DNA of 64,000 nt from Kibdelosporangium philippinense (GCF_021390435.2 NZ_JAJVCN010000002.1:1240001-1304000), one strand, 5' to 3'. Counted from the stretch's first letter, positions 25,316 through 34,311 are shown. The notes: generated from the sequence alone by a model not told the origin. Program-made: numbers and translations.

Positions 25316-25560
25316 CCGTGTCCACCACTCCAGCACACCGTGTCCACCGTTCCTGAAGGCCGTGTCCACCATTGCGGCCCACCGTGTCCACCTTTGCTGA
25401 AGGGTGTGTCCACCTTTCCTGCACACTGAAATGCACTTTGCGGCATCTTGAGACCTGCCTTGGCTTGCCGATGCGGAGCTGAGGGAATTTCGATGTGCCG
25501 CAAAGTGCATTTCGCTGTGTCGGAACGGTGGACACACCCTTCAGGAACGGTGGACACGAT
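25316..25560. repeat. Composite repeat region with GTGTCCACC units and nested inverted repeats
   Basis: The 360 bases between the CDF and APC genes hold five GTGTCCACC units, spaced about 21-23 bases, on the plus strand (25318-25414) and two on the minus strand (25527-25558). Perfect inverted pairs are 25339-25358 with 25539-25558 (20 bp), 25397-25414 with 25527-25544 (18 bp), and 25428-25445 with 25496-25513 (18 bp, GAAATGCACTTTGCGGCA). No coding sequence is supported inside. Confidence 0.85.
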
Positions 25561-25674
25561 GTGGCTGGAACTGGACAGACTGCCCGATCGCAGTACCTCG
25601 TGCGTCGTATCGTGATCGACAGCCCGTAACCTCTCAGCCACGCACTAGTCGGGGTGTGTGTTAGGAGGGCAACG

Positions 25675-27192
25675 GTGCCAGGTACTGGCTTGTGGCGGAC
25701 CAAGTCCGTCGAACAGTCCATCTCGGACACGGATGAACCGGATACCAAACTGCGCAGGAACCTCACCGCGTGGGACCTGACGGTGTTCGGTGTCGCCGTC
25801 GTCATCGGTGCGGGCATCTTCACGCTGACCGCCCGCACGGCCGGTGACCTGGCCGGACCGTCGGTGGCGTTGGCGTTCGTGCTCGCGGCGATCGCGTGTG
25901 CGTTGGCTGCCTTGTGTTATGCCGAGTTCGCGTCGACTGTTCCGGTGGCCGGGAGTGCGTACACGTTCTCGTACGCGACTTTCGGTGAGTTCGTCGCCTG
26001 GATCATCGGGTGGGACCTCGTGCTCGAGTTCGCGGTCGGCGCGGCCGCGGTTGGCAAAGGCTGGTCCGCCTATCTCCAGGTGGTGCTCGGGTACATCTTC
26101 GGCCCGAACGTGAAAACCACCGCCGAGGTCTTCGGGCTGACGGTCGACTGGGGTGCGTTGCTGCTGGTCATCGTGCTGGCGTTGCTGCTGACCATCGGCA
26201 CCAAACTGTCCAGCCGGGTCAGCCTGGTCATCACGGGCATCAAGGTCGCGATCGTCCTGTTCGTCATCTTCTTCGGGCTGAGCTTCGTCAAGTCCGAGAA
26301 CTACACGCCGTTCATTCCGGAGGGCGCGCCCGCGGGCGCGAGCAGTGCGACGGGTGTGGACCAGTCGCTGTTCTCGGTGATCGCCGGAGGTGCGACGAGC
26401 ACGTACGGCGTCTTCGGTCTGCTTGCCGCGGCCAGCCTGGTCTTCTTCGCGTTCATCGGGTTCGACGTGGTCGCCACGACCGCCGAGGAGACCAAGCACC
26501 CGCAGCGCGCGGTGCCGCGCGGTATTCTCGGCTCGCTGGCGATCGTGACCGTTCTCTACGTCGCGGTTTCCCTTGTCGTGGTTGGCATGCAGCCGTACAC
26601 GCAACTGGCAACCAGCGCGGAACCCGAGGGGCGCAAGACATTGGCGACCGCGTTCGCGGTCAACGGGCAGGACTGGGCGGCCAACGTGATCTCGATCGGT
26701 GCTCTTGCCGGTCTGACCACGGTCGTCATGGTGTTGCTGCTCGGGCAGATTCGCGTGCTGTTCGCGATGTCGCGGGACGGGCTGCTGCCGCGTGGCCTCG
26801 CCAAGACCGGCAAGCACGGCACGCCGGGCCGCGCCACCATCTTCGTGGCGATCATGGTCGGTATCGCGGCGACGTTCTTCGAGGCCGACAAGCTCGAGGA
26901 AATGGTGAACGTTGGCACGCTGTTCGCGTTCATCCTGGTCTCGGCCGGTGTTTGGGTGCTGCGTAAGACCCGTCCTGACCTGCCGCGTGGCTTCCGTGTT
27001 CCGTGGGTGCCGCTGATTCCGATCCTGGCGATCCTCGCGTGCCTGTGGCTGATGCTGAACCTGTCGGTGCTGACCTGGCTGCGGTTCCTGGCCTGGATGG
27101 TCCTCGGCGTGATCGTCTACTTCGCCTACAGCCGCCGCAACTCGTTGCTGGGCAAGCGAATGAAGGAAGATGCCGGCGACAGCGTGTCTTGA
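25675..27192 (+). CDS. APC-family amino acid permease (Rv3253c-like)
   Basis: A 505-residue inner-membrane transporter with about twelve helices, of the cationic amino acid transporter branch. The first helix has the unwound GVAVVIGAGIFTL substrate loop; later marks are AGSAYTFSYATFGEFVAW, FFAFIGFDVVATTAEETK, and a loop with LFAMSRDGLLPRGLAKTGK. It likely imports or exchanges lysine, arginine or related amines. GTG 25675 follows AGGAGGG. Its 3' end overlaps the GlmL-like gene by 23 bases, so they are co-transcribed. Synteny with the permease near M. tuberculosis manA supports orthology. Confidence 0.9.
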   Translation: MPGTGLWRTKSVEQSISDTDEPDTKLRRNLTAWDLTVFGVAVVIGAGIFTLTARTAGDLAGPSVALAFVLAAIACALAALCYAEFASTVPVAGSAYTFSYATFGEFVAWIIGWDLVLEFAVGAAAVGKGWSAYLQVVLGYIFGPNVKTTAEVFGLTVDWGALLLVIVLALLLTIGTKLSSRVSLVITGIKVAIVLFVIFFGLSFVKSENYTPFIPEGAPAGASSATGVDQSLFSVIAGGATSTYGVFGLLAAASLVFFAFIGFDVVATTAEETKHPQRAVPRGILGSLAIVTVLYVAVSLVVVGMQPYTQLATSAEPEGRKTLATAFAVNGQDWAANVISIGALAGLTTVVMVLLLGQIRVLFAMSRDGLLPRGLAKTGKHGTPGRATIFVAIMVGIAATFFEADKLEEMVNVGTLFAFILVSAGVWVLRKTRPDLPRGFRVPWVPLIPILAILACLWLMLNLSVLTWLRFLAWMVLGVIVYFAYSRRNSLLGKRMKEDAGDSVS

Positions 27193-28432
27193 CGTCGGTT
27201 CGACGTGGACCAAAGGCGCGCTCGTCGGCGACGACGGCGCGCTTTTGGCCACGGCACAACACGCGACGACCCCGCCGGAAGTTCTCGACGGGGTCAAGGC
27301 GGTCCTCAGTGAACTCGGCGGCGCCGATCGGGTCTTCGCGTGTTCCTCGGCAGGCGGCGGGCTACGGCTCGCTGTGGTCGGTCACGAGCGTCTGATCAGC
27401 GCCGAAGCCGGGCATCGGGTCGCGTTGTCCGCGGGCGCCAAGGTTGTGCACGTCTCCGCGGGCGAACTGGACGGCGCGGGAATCAGGGCGCTCAGAGACG
27501 CCGAGCCGGACGTCGTGCTGCTGGTCGGCGGGACCGACGGCGGCGACGCGAAAGTGTTGCTGCACAACGCGAGCGTGTTGGCGCGCAACCGGATCCGGCC
27601 GCCGATCGTGCTCGCGGGCAATGAGCACGCCCGCCTCGAAGCGCTCGAAATCCTGAATGGACGCACGGTCGTGCCGACCGCGAACGTGCTGCCGGATGTG
27701 GGTGAACTCGAGCCCGGTCCGGCGCGTGCGGCGATCCGGCAGGTGTTCCTGAACCACGTGATCGGCGGCAAAGGCTTGTCCCGTGGCACGAAATTCCGCG
27801 ACCTTGTCAAAGCGGTCACGCCGGATGCCGTGCTCAACGGCGTGTCCCAGTTGGCAAGTGAGGACGCGGTGCTCGTTGTGGACGTTGGTGGCGCGACCAC
27901 CGATGTCTACTCAGCAGTGTCCACACGGGACGAAGAAGAGCGCGCTGTCGGCCTGCCGCAAGACCGCCGTACGGTCGAAGGCGACATCGGGATGCGTTGG
28001 TCGGCACCGGGAATTGTGGCCGAGGCCGAAGCGGAACGCCTTTCTGCCGAAGGCCTGGCCGATGCTGCCGCGCGCCGAGCGACCGACGTTGGCTTCGTGC
28101 CGGTCACGCCTGAAGAGTCCGAAGTGGACCTGAAGCTGGCCGGGCTTGCCGCGATCATCGCGATCCGCAGGCATCTCCGACTGGTCGAAGGCAAACTCGG
28201 CCCGCGCGGCGCCGGCCTGCTTGTGTTGTCTGGCGGAGTGTTCCGGCACGCCAAGGACATCAGCACGGTCGTTGCCGCACTCAGGGCGGATCCCGTGCTC
28301 CGGCCTGCGATCAAGACCGCGCGGATCGTGGTCGACCGGGACTACGTACTCGCCCCTGCGGGCTTGCTCGCGGAGAACGGCCAGGTAGAGGCGGCGCGCA
28401 AGCTGTTGACCAGGCTTGCGGAAGATCGGTAG
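27170..28432 (+). CDS. GlmL/MutL-like ASKHA ATPase (glutamate mutase accessory family)
   Basis: A 420-residue protein of the acetate-kinase/Hsp70/actin fold. The phosphate loops are ACLDVGSTWTKGALV and LVVDVGGATTDVYSAV; VVLLVGGTDGGDAKVLLHN and NVLPDVGELEPGPARAAI are family marks, and LLVLSGGVFRHAKD is the adenosine-side motif. In clostridia, GlmL lies between the two glutamate mutase subunits and is thought to assist the B12 enzyme. Here no mutase subunit is seen in the window; the partner is instead an amino acid permease (23-base overlap), so a link to glutamate or amine use is only inference. ATG 27170 has GAAGGAAG before it. Confidence 0.8.
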   Translation: MPATACLDVGSTWTKGALVGDDGALLATAQHATTPPEVLDGVKAVLSELGGADRVFACSSAGGGLRLAVVGHERLISAEAGHRVALSAGAKVVHVSAGELDGAGIRALRDAEPDVVLLVGGTDGGDAKVLLHNASVLARNRIRPPIVLAGNEHARLEALEILNGRTVVPTANVLPDVGELEPGPARAAIRQVFLNHVIGGKGLSRGTKFRDLVKAVTPDAVLNGVSQLASEDAVLVVDVGGATTDVYSAVSTRDEEERAVGLPQDRRTVEGDIGMRWSAPGIVAEAEAERLSAEGLADAAARRATDVGFVPVTPEESEVDLKLAGLAAIIAIRRHLRLVEGKLGPRGAGLLVLSGGVFRHAKDISTVVAALRADPVLRPAIKTARIVVDRDYVLAPAGLLAENGQVEAARKLLTRLAEDR

Positions 28433-28443
28433 CTTCGTCCGCT

Positions 28444-29226
28444 GTGACCGAGTTGTACGGCGAGACGGTATTCGGGGCTGACCACGACCTCGAAGCCATG
28501 CGCCTCGACGCGCTGTCCCGGATGTTCGACCCGGTAATGCGCGCCCGGCTCGTCCAGTTCGCCCGGCCTGGCATGCGGTGCCTTGACGTCGGCGCCGGGC
28601 TTGGCCGGATCTCGGGCTGGCTGGCCGAGGTGTGCTCGGAGGTCATCGCGGTCGACCGGGACACGCGGCTGCTCGCCGACCTGCACAAGGTCTTCCCGAC
28701 GGTCCGGGTCGCCGAGGCTGACATCACCGAAGATCTGGCCATCGGCACGTTCGATATCGTGCACAGCCGCCTTGTCCTGATGCATCTACGCGACCGTACC
28801 GAGGTTTTCCACCGACTCGCGGACCTGGTCGCGCCGGGCGGCTGGCTCGTGCTCGGCGAAGCTGTCGAGGCGCCCGTGCTGATCAGCCCGCAGGCGAGCC
28901 CGTTCCGTCAGCTGATGGAAAAGCATTGGCTTACTTTGGAAAGCTCCATCGGCACGGACGGTCAGTGGGGCTACCGGTATCCGGATCTGTTGCCGGAAGC
29001 CGGGTTCGTGGACATCGGTGTGGAGATGTACCAGGCGCCGATCACCAGTACCTCGGCCGCGGGCCAGTTCTTCCAGCTCGGGTTCCACCACCTGCGCGAC
29101 CGGATCCTCGCCGACGGCCACGTCGATCGTGAAACCTTCGACGAAGCCATGAAAGCCATGCGGGAACCGGGTTTCAGCGACCTCAGCATGGGCTTGGTCA
29201 CGGCATGGGCGCGCAAACCTACATAA
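28444..29226 (+). CDS. SAM-dependent class I methyltransferase
   Basis: A 260-residue Rossmann methyltransferase. Motif I is CLDVGAGLGRISGWLAE, motif II ends in VIAVDRDTRLL, then ADITED and DIVHSRLVLMHL, and GGWLVLGEA is the post-motif strand. It belongs to the small-molecule group; the substrate is unknown. GTG 28444 lies eight bases after TAGCTT (leaderless) and 11 bases after the GlmL-like stop, so it can be read from both its own and the upstream promoter. It ends by overlapping the convergent membrane gene by eight bases. Confidence 0.85.
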   Translation: MTELYGETVFGADHDLEAMRLDALSRMFDPVMRARLVQFARPGMRCLDVGAGLGRISGWLAEVCSEVIAVDRDTRLLADLHKVFPTVRVAEADITEDLAIGTFDIVHSRLVLMHLRDRTEVFHRLADLVAPGGWLVLGEAVEAPVLISPQASPFRQLMEKHWLTLESSIGTDGQWGYRYPDLLPEAGFVDIGVEMYQAPITSTSAAGQFFQLGFHHLRDRILADGHVDRETFDEAMKAMREPGFSDLSMGLVTAWARKPT

Positions 29227-31495
29227 GCCCGGCGGCGATCGCGACGGCTTCGTCCCACTCCGGGTCGGCGTAGTAGTCGCCATGCCGTCGCACACCCGGT
29301 GACCAGCGCAAACCTGGGACGGGCTGTAGCTGGGGATCGGGCAGCCAGTGATCACTGCCGAGCACGAGCGCGCCCGAATCCGTGGCCCTGGCCGGGGCAA
29401 GCGGGCCGCTGCTGCCGTCCGGCCGGAACCCCATGCCGATCATCTTCGAGTCGTAAACCTGACGCCGCCACGTGGTCACGGCCCCGCCCAACGGATCCGT
29501 GCCACGGCACAGCGCGCGCCACCGGCCGTCGAGCTCGCCATGCAACTCCGCCAACGCCCGATGCGGCACGACGCTGGGAAAAGCCCGCGGATACGCCCAC
29601 TGCAAAGGAGAACCAGCGGTCACGAGGCCGACACGCTCACGGTCCTCCGGCGGCAGCGTCTCCATCAGCCGGGACACAGCGACAACCGCGATCAGGCTGC
29701 CGTGGCTGTGCCCGGTGATCACGACCCGCGTGCTGCGATCCTGCAAGTGTTCCGCGGCCCGTTCGGTCAACTCGGGGATCACCTTGAGCGCGTAACACGG
29801 CGGCACAACGGGATGCGCCTCCCTTGGCCAGAAACACGCCAAGTCGGCCAGGATTCCCAACGTACGCGACAGATCCGGGCGCCGGATCGCCTGGTACACC
29901 GCGCGCATCAACGCCGCGGCAAGGAAACCCAAAGCGAAAACGCCGACCGCCGAGAACGGTCCCATCCACTCCGGCGGCCCGACTTCACGCAGCCGCATCC
30001 AGATCGACACGCCCGCGCCCAAACTCAGCGCGACCCCGCACGCCAGCAGCACGTGATGCAGGTGATTGCGCTGGAAACGCGCGTTTCGCCAGGCACGTGT
30101 GGCCGTCGCTTGTTCCGCGGGTGGTGAGTCCGCGTGCAGCAGGCTTGCCTCTGGCGGCTGGGCGCCGCGCCTGTTCCTGCGCCACCTGTGCACACCGGTG
30201 ATCGAGCCAAGCAGCAGTCCGATGACCAAAGCGAACGCCGCCGAGGCGCCCCACAGCAGAGTGACCGGTTCATAGCCTGCCGGAAGCTCCAACCCTTTGC
30301 TGCCCAACAGCTTCCGTACCGTGATCGCCACACCGGCGCCGAATCCACCGCCCAGCAGCGCGGCGATCACCAGCACGATCGGGGACATCCACCCGCCGGC
30401 CCACGGCCGCAGCTCACGCGGCTGCTCAGCCCAGAACTCCTTACGAGCCAGCAACGCGGCCGGAATCACCACAAGGCCGAACAACACGCACACGACAATG
30501 AGCGCGCCGGTCGTGCCTTCAATGGTGACGTCTGTGCCAGTCAGCTCATTGGGCAACGGATCCAGCGAGACGGCCGTGCTGATCACAAGAACCACACTGA
30601 GGAACAGCAACACCCGTCGCGTGACGCGCCCCAACGCGACACGCAACCAACGGCCCGCGCGATGTGGCGTCGCGCCTGTCGGATCGTCCAACAGCAGTAC
30701 GCCCAACGCGGCGAGCACGAGCAATGTCAGACCGGCCACCCGTTGCCACACACCACCTGACGGCAGCAGGGAAAGCACAGCCAGCCCAGCCACGGTGTGC
30801 AACGCACGCAACGTGGGCGTATCCGGATCCGCGACAAGGCTCGCGCCCGGCATACGGCGAGGACGGTTACCGGGCACCGGGCTCGGCAACGGCGGCGCGT
30901 TCACCGACCACGTCACCGCCGACACGCGGGCCAGCAACAGCACCACGAGCAACGCAGGCAGCAACCCGACCACCGGACGAAACCCGCGTAGCTCACGTAG
31001 CCAATCCGGCACGAGTCCGCTCATACACGCGGCCCCAGGCGCGAGGCATTGCGCGGCCAGCAAATCCAAGCTGACCACAGCGACCTGAGTGACGAAGAGC
31101 ACAGTCAGCAGCAATGCCGCCAGTCGCAACAACGACCGGGCTACCAGGCCAAACGCTGCCGCGGGCCGGTTGTCGTGCGGTACCGGCGGCAACATCCAGT
31201 GCGCCAGGTTGGCTAGCGTGAAGGGGAACATCAGGGCCCAGGTGGACTTGCTCAGGCCGCCGGACGTCATCCCGCTCCACAGGTAGCCCTCGATCACGCG
31301 GGGTATCGACCGGTCGGGAGTCCGCAGCAGCGGACCCGGTCCCGGCCGGAGCAGACGGTCGGCGGGGCGCACGATCCGGCCGACGCCGTCACCGGCGACA
31401 TCGACCGCGGCGACCGCCCCGACCAGGGATTCCGCCGTCGTGCCCATGATGCCGTGCACACGGAGTTCGACGACGCGTGTGTCGGATCCGGGCAT
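29219..31495 (-). CDS. Polytopic membrane protein with lipase-type alpha/beta-hydrolase domain
   Basis: A 758-residue protein. It begins with a short soluble part (VVELRVHGIMGTTAESL, as in the lipase substrate-entry strand), then has about ten hydrophobic helices from residue 120 to 550 in clusters. The last 170 residues contain the nucleophile elbow VVITGHSHGSLIAVVAVSR (Ser in G-H-S-H-G), GLVTAGSPLQWAYPRAFP, and RRHGDYYADPEW, which may supply the Asp/His region. The catalytic domain should be cytoplasmic or on the far side depending on helix count. I know only hypothetical relatives in this order. ATG 31495 is chosen; TTG 31501 is possible. Confidence 0.75.
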   Translation of the reverse strand: MPGSDTRVVELRVHGIMGTTAESLVGAVAAVDVAGDGVGRIVRPADRLLRPGPGPLLRTPDRSIPRVIEGYLWSGMTSGGLSKSTWALMFPFTLANLAHWMLPPVPHDNRPAAAFGLVARSLLRLAALLLTVLFVTQVAVVSLDLLAAQCLAPGAACMSGLVPDWLRELRGFRPVVGLLPALLVVLLLARVSAVTWSVNAPPLPSPVPGNRPRRMPGASLVADPDTPTLRALHTVAGLAVLSLLPSGGVWQRVAGLTLLVLAALGVLLLDDPTGATPHRAGRWLRVALGRVTRRVLLFLSVVLVISTAVSLDPLPNELTGTDVTIEGTTGALIVVCVLFGLVVIPAALLARKEFWAEQPRELRPWAGGWMSPIVLVIAALLGGGFGAGVAITVRKLLGSKGLELPAGYEPVTLLWGASAAFALVIGLLLGSITGVHRWRRNRRGAQPPEASLLHADSPPAEQATATRAWRNARFQRNHLHHVLLACGVALSLGAGVSIWMRLREVGPPEWMGPFSAVGVFALGFLAAALMRAVYQAIRRPDLSRTLGILADLACFWPREAHPVVPPCYALKVIPELTERAAEHLQDRSTRVVITGHSHGSLIAVVAVSRLMETLPPEDRERVGLVTAGSPLQWAYPRAFPSVVPHRALAELHGELDGRWRALCRGTDPLGGAVTTWRRQVYDSKMIGMGFRPDGSSGPLAPARATDSGALVLGSDHWLPDPQLQPVPGLRWSPGVRRHGDYYADPEWDEAVAIAAGLM

Positions 31496-31581
31496 TAGCA
31501 AGGTGACTCCGTTGAGTGTCGAGGCTCCATCACAAGCGCGGCGGTAGTGTTCGGCTTAACGAGTTTGGAGGGAATTGGGCG

Positions 31582-33072
31582 ATGACCGCTGAAGACACGC
31601 GGAACGTGACCGGAGCTCGGTACGCAGGCAAGATCGGCGACGTCGACTTCGCGGTGGCGGATCTGTCTCTCGCTGAGTTCGGCCGCAAGGAGATCCGGCT
31701 GGCCGAGCACGAGATGCCGGGACTGATGGCGCTGCGCCGGGAGTACTCCGAGGTCTACCCGCTGCGCGGGGCCAGGGTCTCCGGCTCGTTGCACATGACG
31801 GTGCAGACCGCGGTGCTGATCGAGACGCTCGTCGCGCTCGGCGCGGAGGTCCGGTGGGCGTCGTGCAACATCTTCTCCACCCAGGACCACGCGGCCGCCG
31901 CGGTTGTCGTCGGCCCGCATGGCACGCCCGAGGAGCCCAAGGGTGTTCCGGTGTACGCCTGGAAGGGCGAGACGCTGCCGGAGTACTGGTGGTGCACCGA
32001 GCAGATGATGACCTGGCCGGACGGCAAGCTGCCGAACATGCTGCTTGACGACGGCGGTGACGCGACGCTGTTGGTGCACAAGGGTAAGGCGTACGAAGCC
32101 GCCGGAGTGGTTCCCTCCGCGGAGGACGACGACTCCGAGGAGTGGAAGGTCATCCTCGACACCCTGCGGGCGTCGCTGTCGGCCGACCCGACCAAGTGGA
32201 CCCAGATCGCGAACGAGATCAAGGGCGTCACCGAGGAGACCACCACCGGTGTGCTGCGGCTCTACCAGCTGGCGGCCCAGGGTGAGCTGCTGTTCCCCGC
32301 GATCAACGTGAACGACTCGGTGACCAAGTCGAAGTTCGACAACCGCTACGGCATCCGGCACTCGCTGATCGACGGCATCAACCGTGGCACGGACGTGCTG
32401 ATCGGCGGCAAGGTCGCGGTGGTCTGCGGCTACGGCGACGTCGGCAAGGGCGCGGCCGAGTCGATGCGCGGCCAGGGCGCGCGCGTGATCGTGACCGAGA
32501 TCGACCCGATCTGCGCGCTGCAGGCGGCGATGGACGGCTACGCGGTGCGCAAGCTGGAGACCGTGATCGGCGAGGCGGACATCGTCATCACCACCACGGG
32601 CAACAAGGACGTGGTGACCGCCGAGCACATGTCGCGGATGAAGCACCAGGCGATCCTCGGCAACATCGGCCACTTCGACAACGAGCTGGACATGGCGGGA
32701 CTGGCCCGTTACCCCGGAATCCGGCGGATCAACATCAAGCCGCAGGTCGACGAGTGGGTGTTCCCGTCCGGCCGGTCGATCATCGTGCTGTCCGAAGGCC
32801 GCCTGCTCAACCTCGGCAACGCGACCGGGCACCCGTCGTTCGTGATGTCGAACTCCTTCTCCAACCAGGTGATCGCGCAGATCGAGCTGTTCACCAAGAA
32901 CGAGGAGTACGACAAAGAGGTCTACCGGCTGCCGAAGAAGCTCGACGAGTACGTGGCCAAGATCCACCTCGAAGCCCTCGGCGGCGAGCTGACCAAGCTG
33001 TCCAAGGAGCAGGCCGAGTACATCGACGTCGACGTCGATGGGCCCTTCAAGACCGACCACTACCGGTACTGA
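31582..33072 (+). CDS. sahH: Adenosylhomocysteinase
   Basis: It hydrolyses S-adenosylhomocysteine to adenosine and homocysteine, clearing the product inhibitor of all methyltransferases. A 496-residue NAD-dependent enzyme: LHMTVQTAVLIETLVALGAEVRW split at LHMTVQTAVL, the NIFSTQDHAAAA Cys/Asp region, the bacterial insertion of about 40 residues (GVVPSAEDDDSEEW), NAD loop VVCGYGDVGKGAAES, and the C-terminal KTDHYRY. ATG 31582 follows GGAGGG. Its stop is six bases before terminator repeat A4. It matches Rv3248c in place and length. Confidence 0.96.
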   Translation: MTAEDTRNVTGARYAGKIGDVDFAVADLSLAEFGRKEIRLAEHEMPGLMALRREYSEVYPLRGARVSGSLHMTVQTAVLIETLVALGAEVRWASCNIFSTQDHAAAAVVVGPHGTPEEPKGVPVYAWKGETLPEYWWCTEQMMTWPDGKLPNMLLDDGGDATLLVHKGKAYEAAGVVPSAEDDDSEEWKVILDTLRASLSADPTKWTQIANEIKGVTEETTTGVLRLYQLAAQGELLFPAINVNDSVTKSKFDNRYGIRHSLIDGINRGTDVLIGGKVAVVCGYGDVGKGAAESMRGQGARVIVTEIDPICALQAAMDGYAVRKLETVIGEADIVITTTGNKDVVTAEHMSRMKHQAILGNIGHFDNELDMAGLARYPGIRRINIKPQVDEWVFPSGRSIIVLSEGRLLNLGNATGHPSFVMSNSFSNQVIAQIELFTKNEEYDKEVYRLPKKLDEYVAKIHLEALGGELTKLSKEQAEYIDVDVDGPFKTDHYRY

Positions 33073-33078
33073 GGTAGG

Positions 33079-33122
33079 TCGTGAGTGGTTATGCGCGTTA
33101 GAACGCGCATAACCACTCACGA
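33079..33122. terminator. Repeat family A, copy 4: perfect 21-bp inverted repeat
   Basis: TCGTGAGTGGTTATGCGCGTT and its exact complement flank an AG loop. It lies between the convergent sahH and the XRE-type gene and should terminate both. Confidence 0.85.
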
Positions 33123-33128
33123 GGGTCT

Positions 33129-34094
33129 TCAGGTCCACTCGATCAGGACCTCCGCGAGACCTGCTGGCAGGTTGGTGAAGTAGCCGCTGGTCACCCGGCC
33201 CAGCCCGCACACAAGGCCTTCCGACCCCACCGGTTGCGCGCCGACCCGCGCCCGGAACTGCCGGGTCACGCGCGCGGGCATGGCCTTGCGGTGAAACGAG
33301 TGCTGCACCAGATAAGTCCCGATGCCGCGCAGGAAAGTCCGTTCCATCCCGGGCGACGGACCGCCGGAGCCGTCGGTGACGGTGAAGCAGAAGACGTGCG
33401 TCTCGCCCTCGGCGAGCCTGCGGTCGAACAGCAACTCCATCGCCATCACGCCGGACGCGGCCAGCCGGCGAACCCGGCCAAGCCTGCAGCCCTCAGCGGT
33501 GGTGATCTCCGCGCGATCGATCAAGCAGCCCTCGTCGCCGCCATAGGTCGCGAAATACCGGTCCGGGCCCGAGTGCGCGGCCGTCACCACGAACCGCGTG
33601 GTCTGTGAACGCTGCTCCTGATGCGGTCCCAGTTGCACGAAGTCGTGCACGGCGTCGATCTTCAGATCCGCGTTCGTCCGGGTCTCCGGCGCCGCGTCGA
33701 ATTCCGCCAGCAGCGTCGGCGCGTCCACAAAGGCCTTGCTGACCTCGATGAACTTCGGCACGACCTCATCCGGCTTGCCGGAGCGCTGCCGTGGCCCGAT
33801 CAGCACGACCAACGAGTCCGACGGCAGCCGCAGCACCGTTTCCAGCGCGCGGACCGTGTCGACCGACCGCGGGACTTCGGGATGCCGCAGGCCGCGCTGC
33901 CAGTAGCTGAGCGTGGACTGGCCGATTTTCACGCCGAGCCGCTCGAGGTGCGCGGTGATCCTGGTCAGCGACAGACCCCGGTACTCGATCGCCTCCCGCA
34001 GCGCACGGTGGAAAGGTCCGTAACGCAGCGCGTCGCTGAGGCGCTCAGGCAAAGGCCCGTTGTCCAACCCTTCTCCAATCGCGCGGGCGTTCAC
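33129..34094 (-). CDS. XRE-type DNA-binding protein of the accessory island
   Basis: A 321-residue cytoplasmic protein. Residues about 25-95 form a helix-turn-helix (FHRALREAIEYRGLSLTRI, STLSYWQRGLRHPEVPRS), followed by a large all-beta-looking domain without a motif I recognise (RFVVTAAHSGPDRYFATYG, CFTVTDGSGGPSPGMERTF). GTG 34094 lies within a set of GTTCAC/GTGAAC half-sites, so it probably represses itself. It is divergent from the small anchored protein and the wall-acting genes up to 38.3 kb; it may control them. The C-terminal domain may sense a ligand. Convergent with sahH across repeat A4. Confidence 0.75.
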   Translation of the reverse strand: MNARAIGEGLDNGPLPERLSDALRYGPFHRALREAIEYRGLSLTRITAHLERLGVKIGQSTLSYWQRGLRHPEVPRSVDTVRALETVLRLPSDSLVVLIGPRQRSGKPDEVVPKFIEVSKAFVDAPTLLAEFDAAPETRTNADLKIDAVHDFVQLGPHQEQRSQTTRFVVTAAHSGPDRYFATYGGDEGCLIDRAEITTAEGCRLGRVRRLAASGVMAMELLFDRRLAEGETHVFCFTVTDGSGGPSPGMERTFLRGIGTYLVQHSFHRKAMPARVTRQFRARVGAQPVGSEGLVCGLGRVTSGYFTNLPAGLAEVLIEWT

Positions 34095-34124
34095 GACCTG
34101 TGAATGAACCGTGAACGTTCACAG
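34089..34124. promoter_or_regulatory. Operator-like array of GTGAAC/GTTCAC half-sites
   Basis: Half-sites are GTTCAC 34089-34094, GTGAAT 34100-34105, GTGAAC 34111-34116 and GTTCAC 34117-34122; the last two form the perfect palindrome GTGAACGTTCAC. They cover the start codon and upstream bases of the XRE-type gene, and lie between it and the divergent genes. Confidence 0.6.
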
Positions 34125-34311
34125 TAGTTCGTGATGGGAACGAGAGGTAGGTGCGAACGATCCCCCTTCCCGCTCAGCGGGGTTGCCCTCCGGGATCGTT
34201 TGATCGCACTGTGTTTCATCAAAGCCGTACCAGCGTTTCGACCGGCCTCCCTGCAACCGGTCGGGTGGCGTCTGGTCCGGCACGTTGAGGGCGAGAAGGG
34301 AACCCAAGCCC

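Noticed and set aside
25316..25414. GTGTCCACC units as a CRISPR array
   Set aside because: Repeats are about nine bases with 12-14-base gaps, and no cas gene is near.
25645..27297. Minus-strand 550-codon frame opposite the APC permease
   Set aside because: The product is hydrophilic Arg/Asp/Gln-rich shadow of a clear twelve-helix transporter.
31495..33210. Long open frame on the minus strand opposite sahH
   Set aside because: It lies wholly over a clear, full-length sahH; the product is Val/Asp/Arg-rich and has no motif. GC-rich third positions create such shadow frames.
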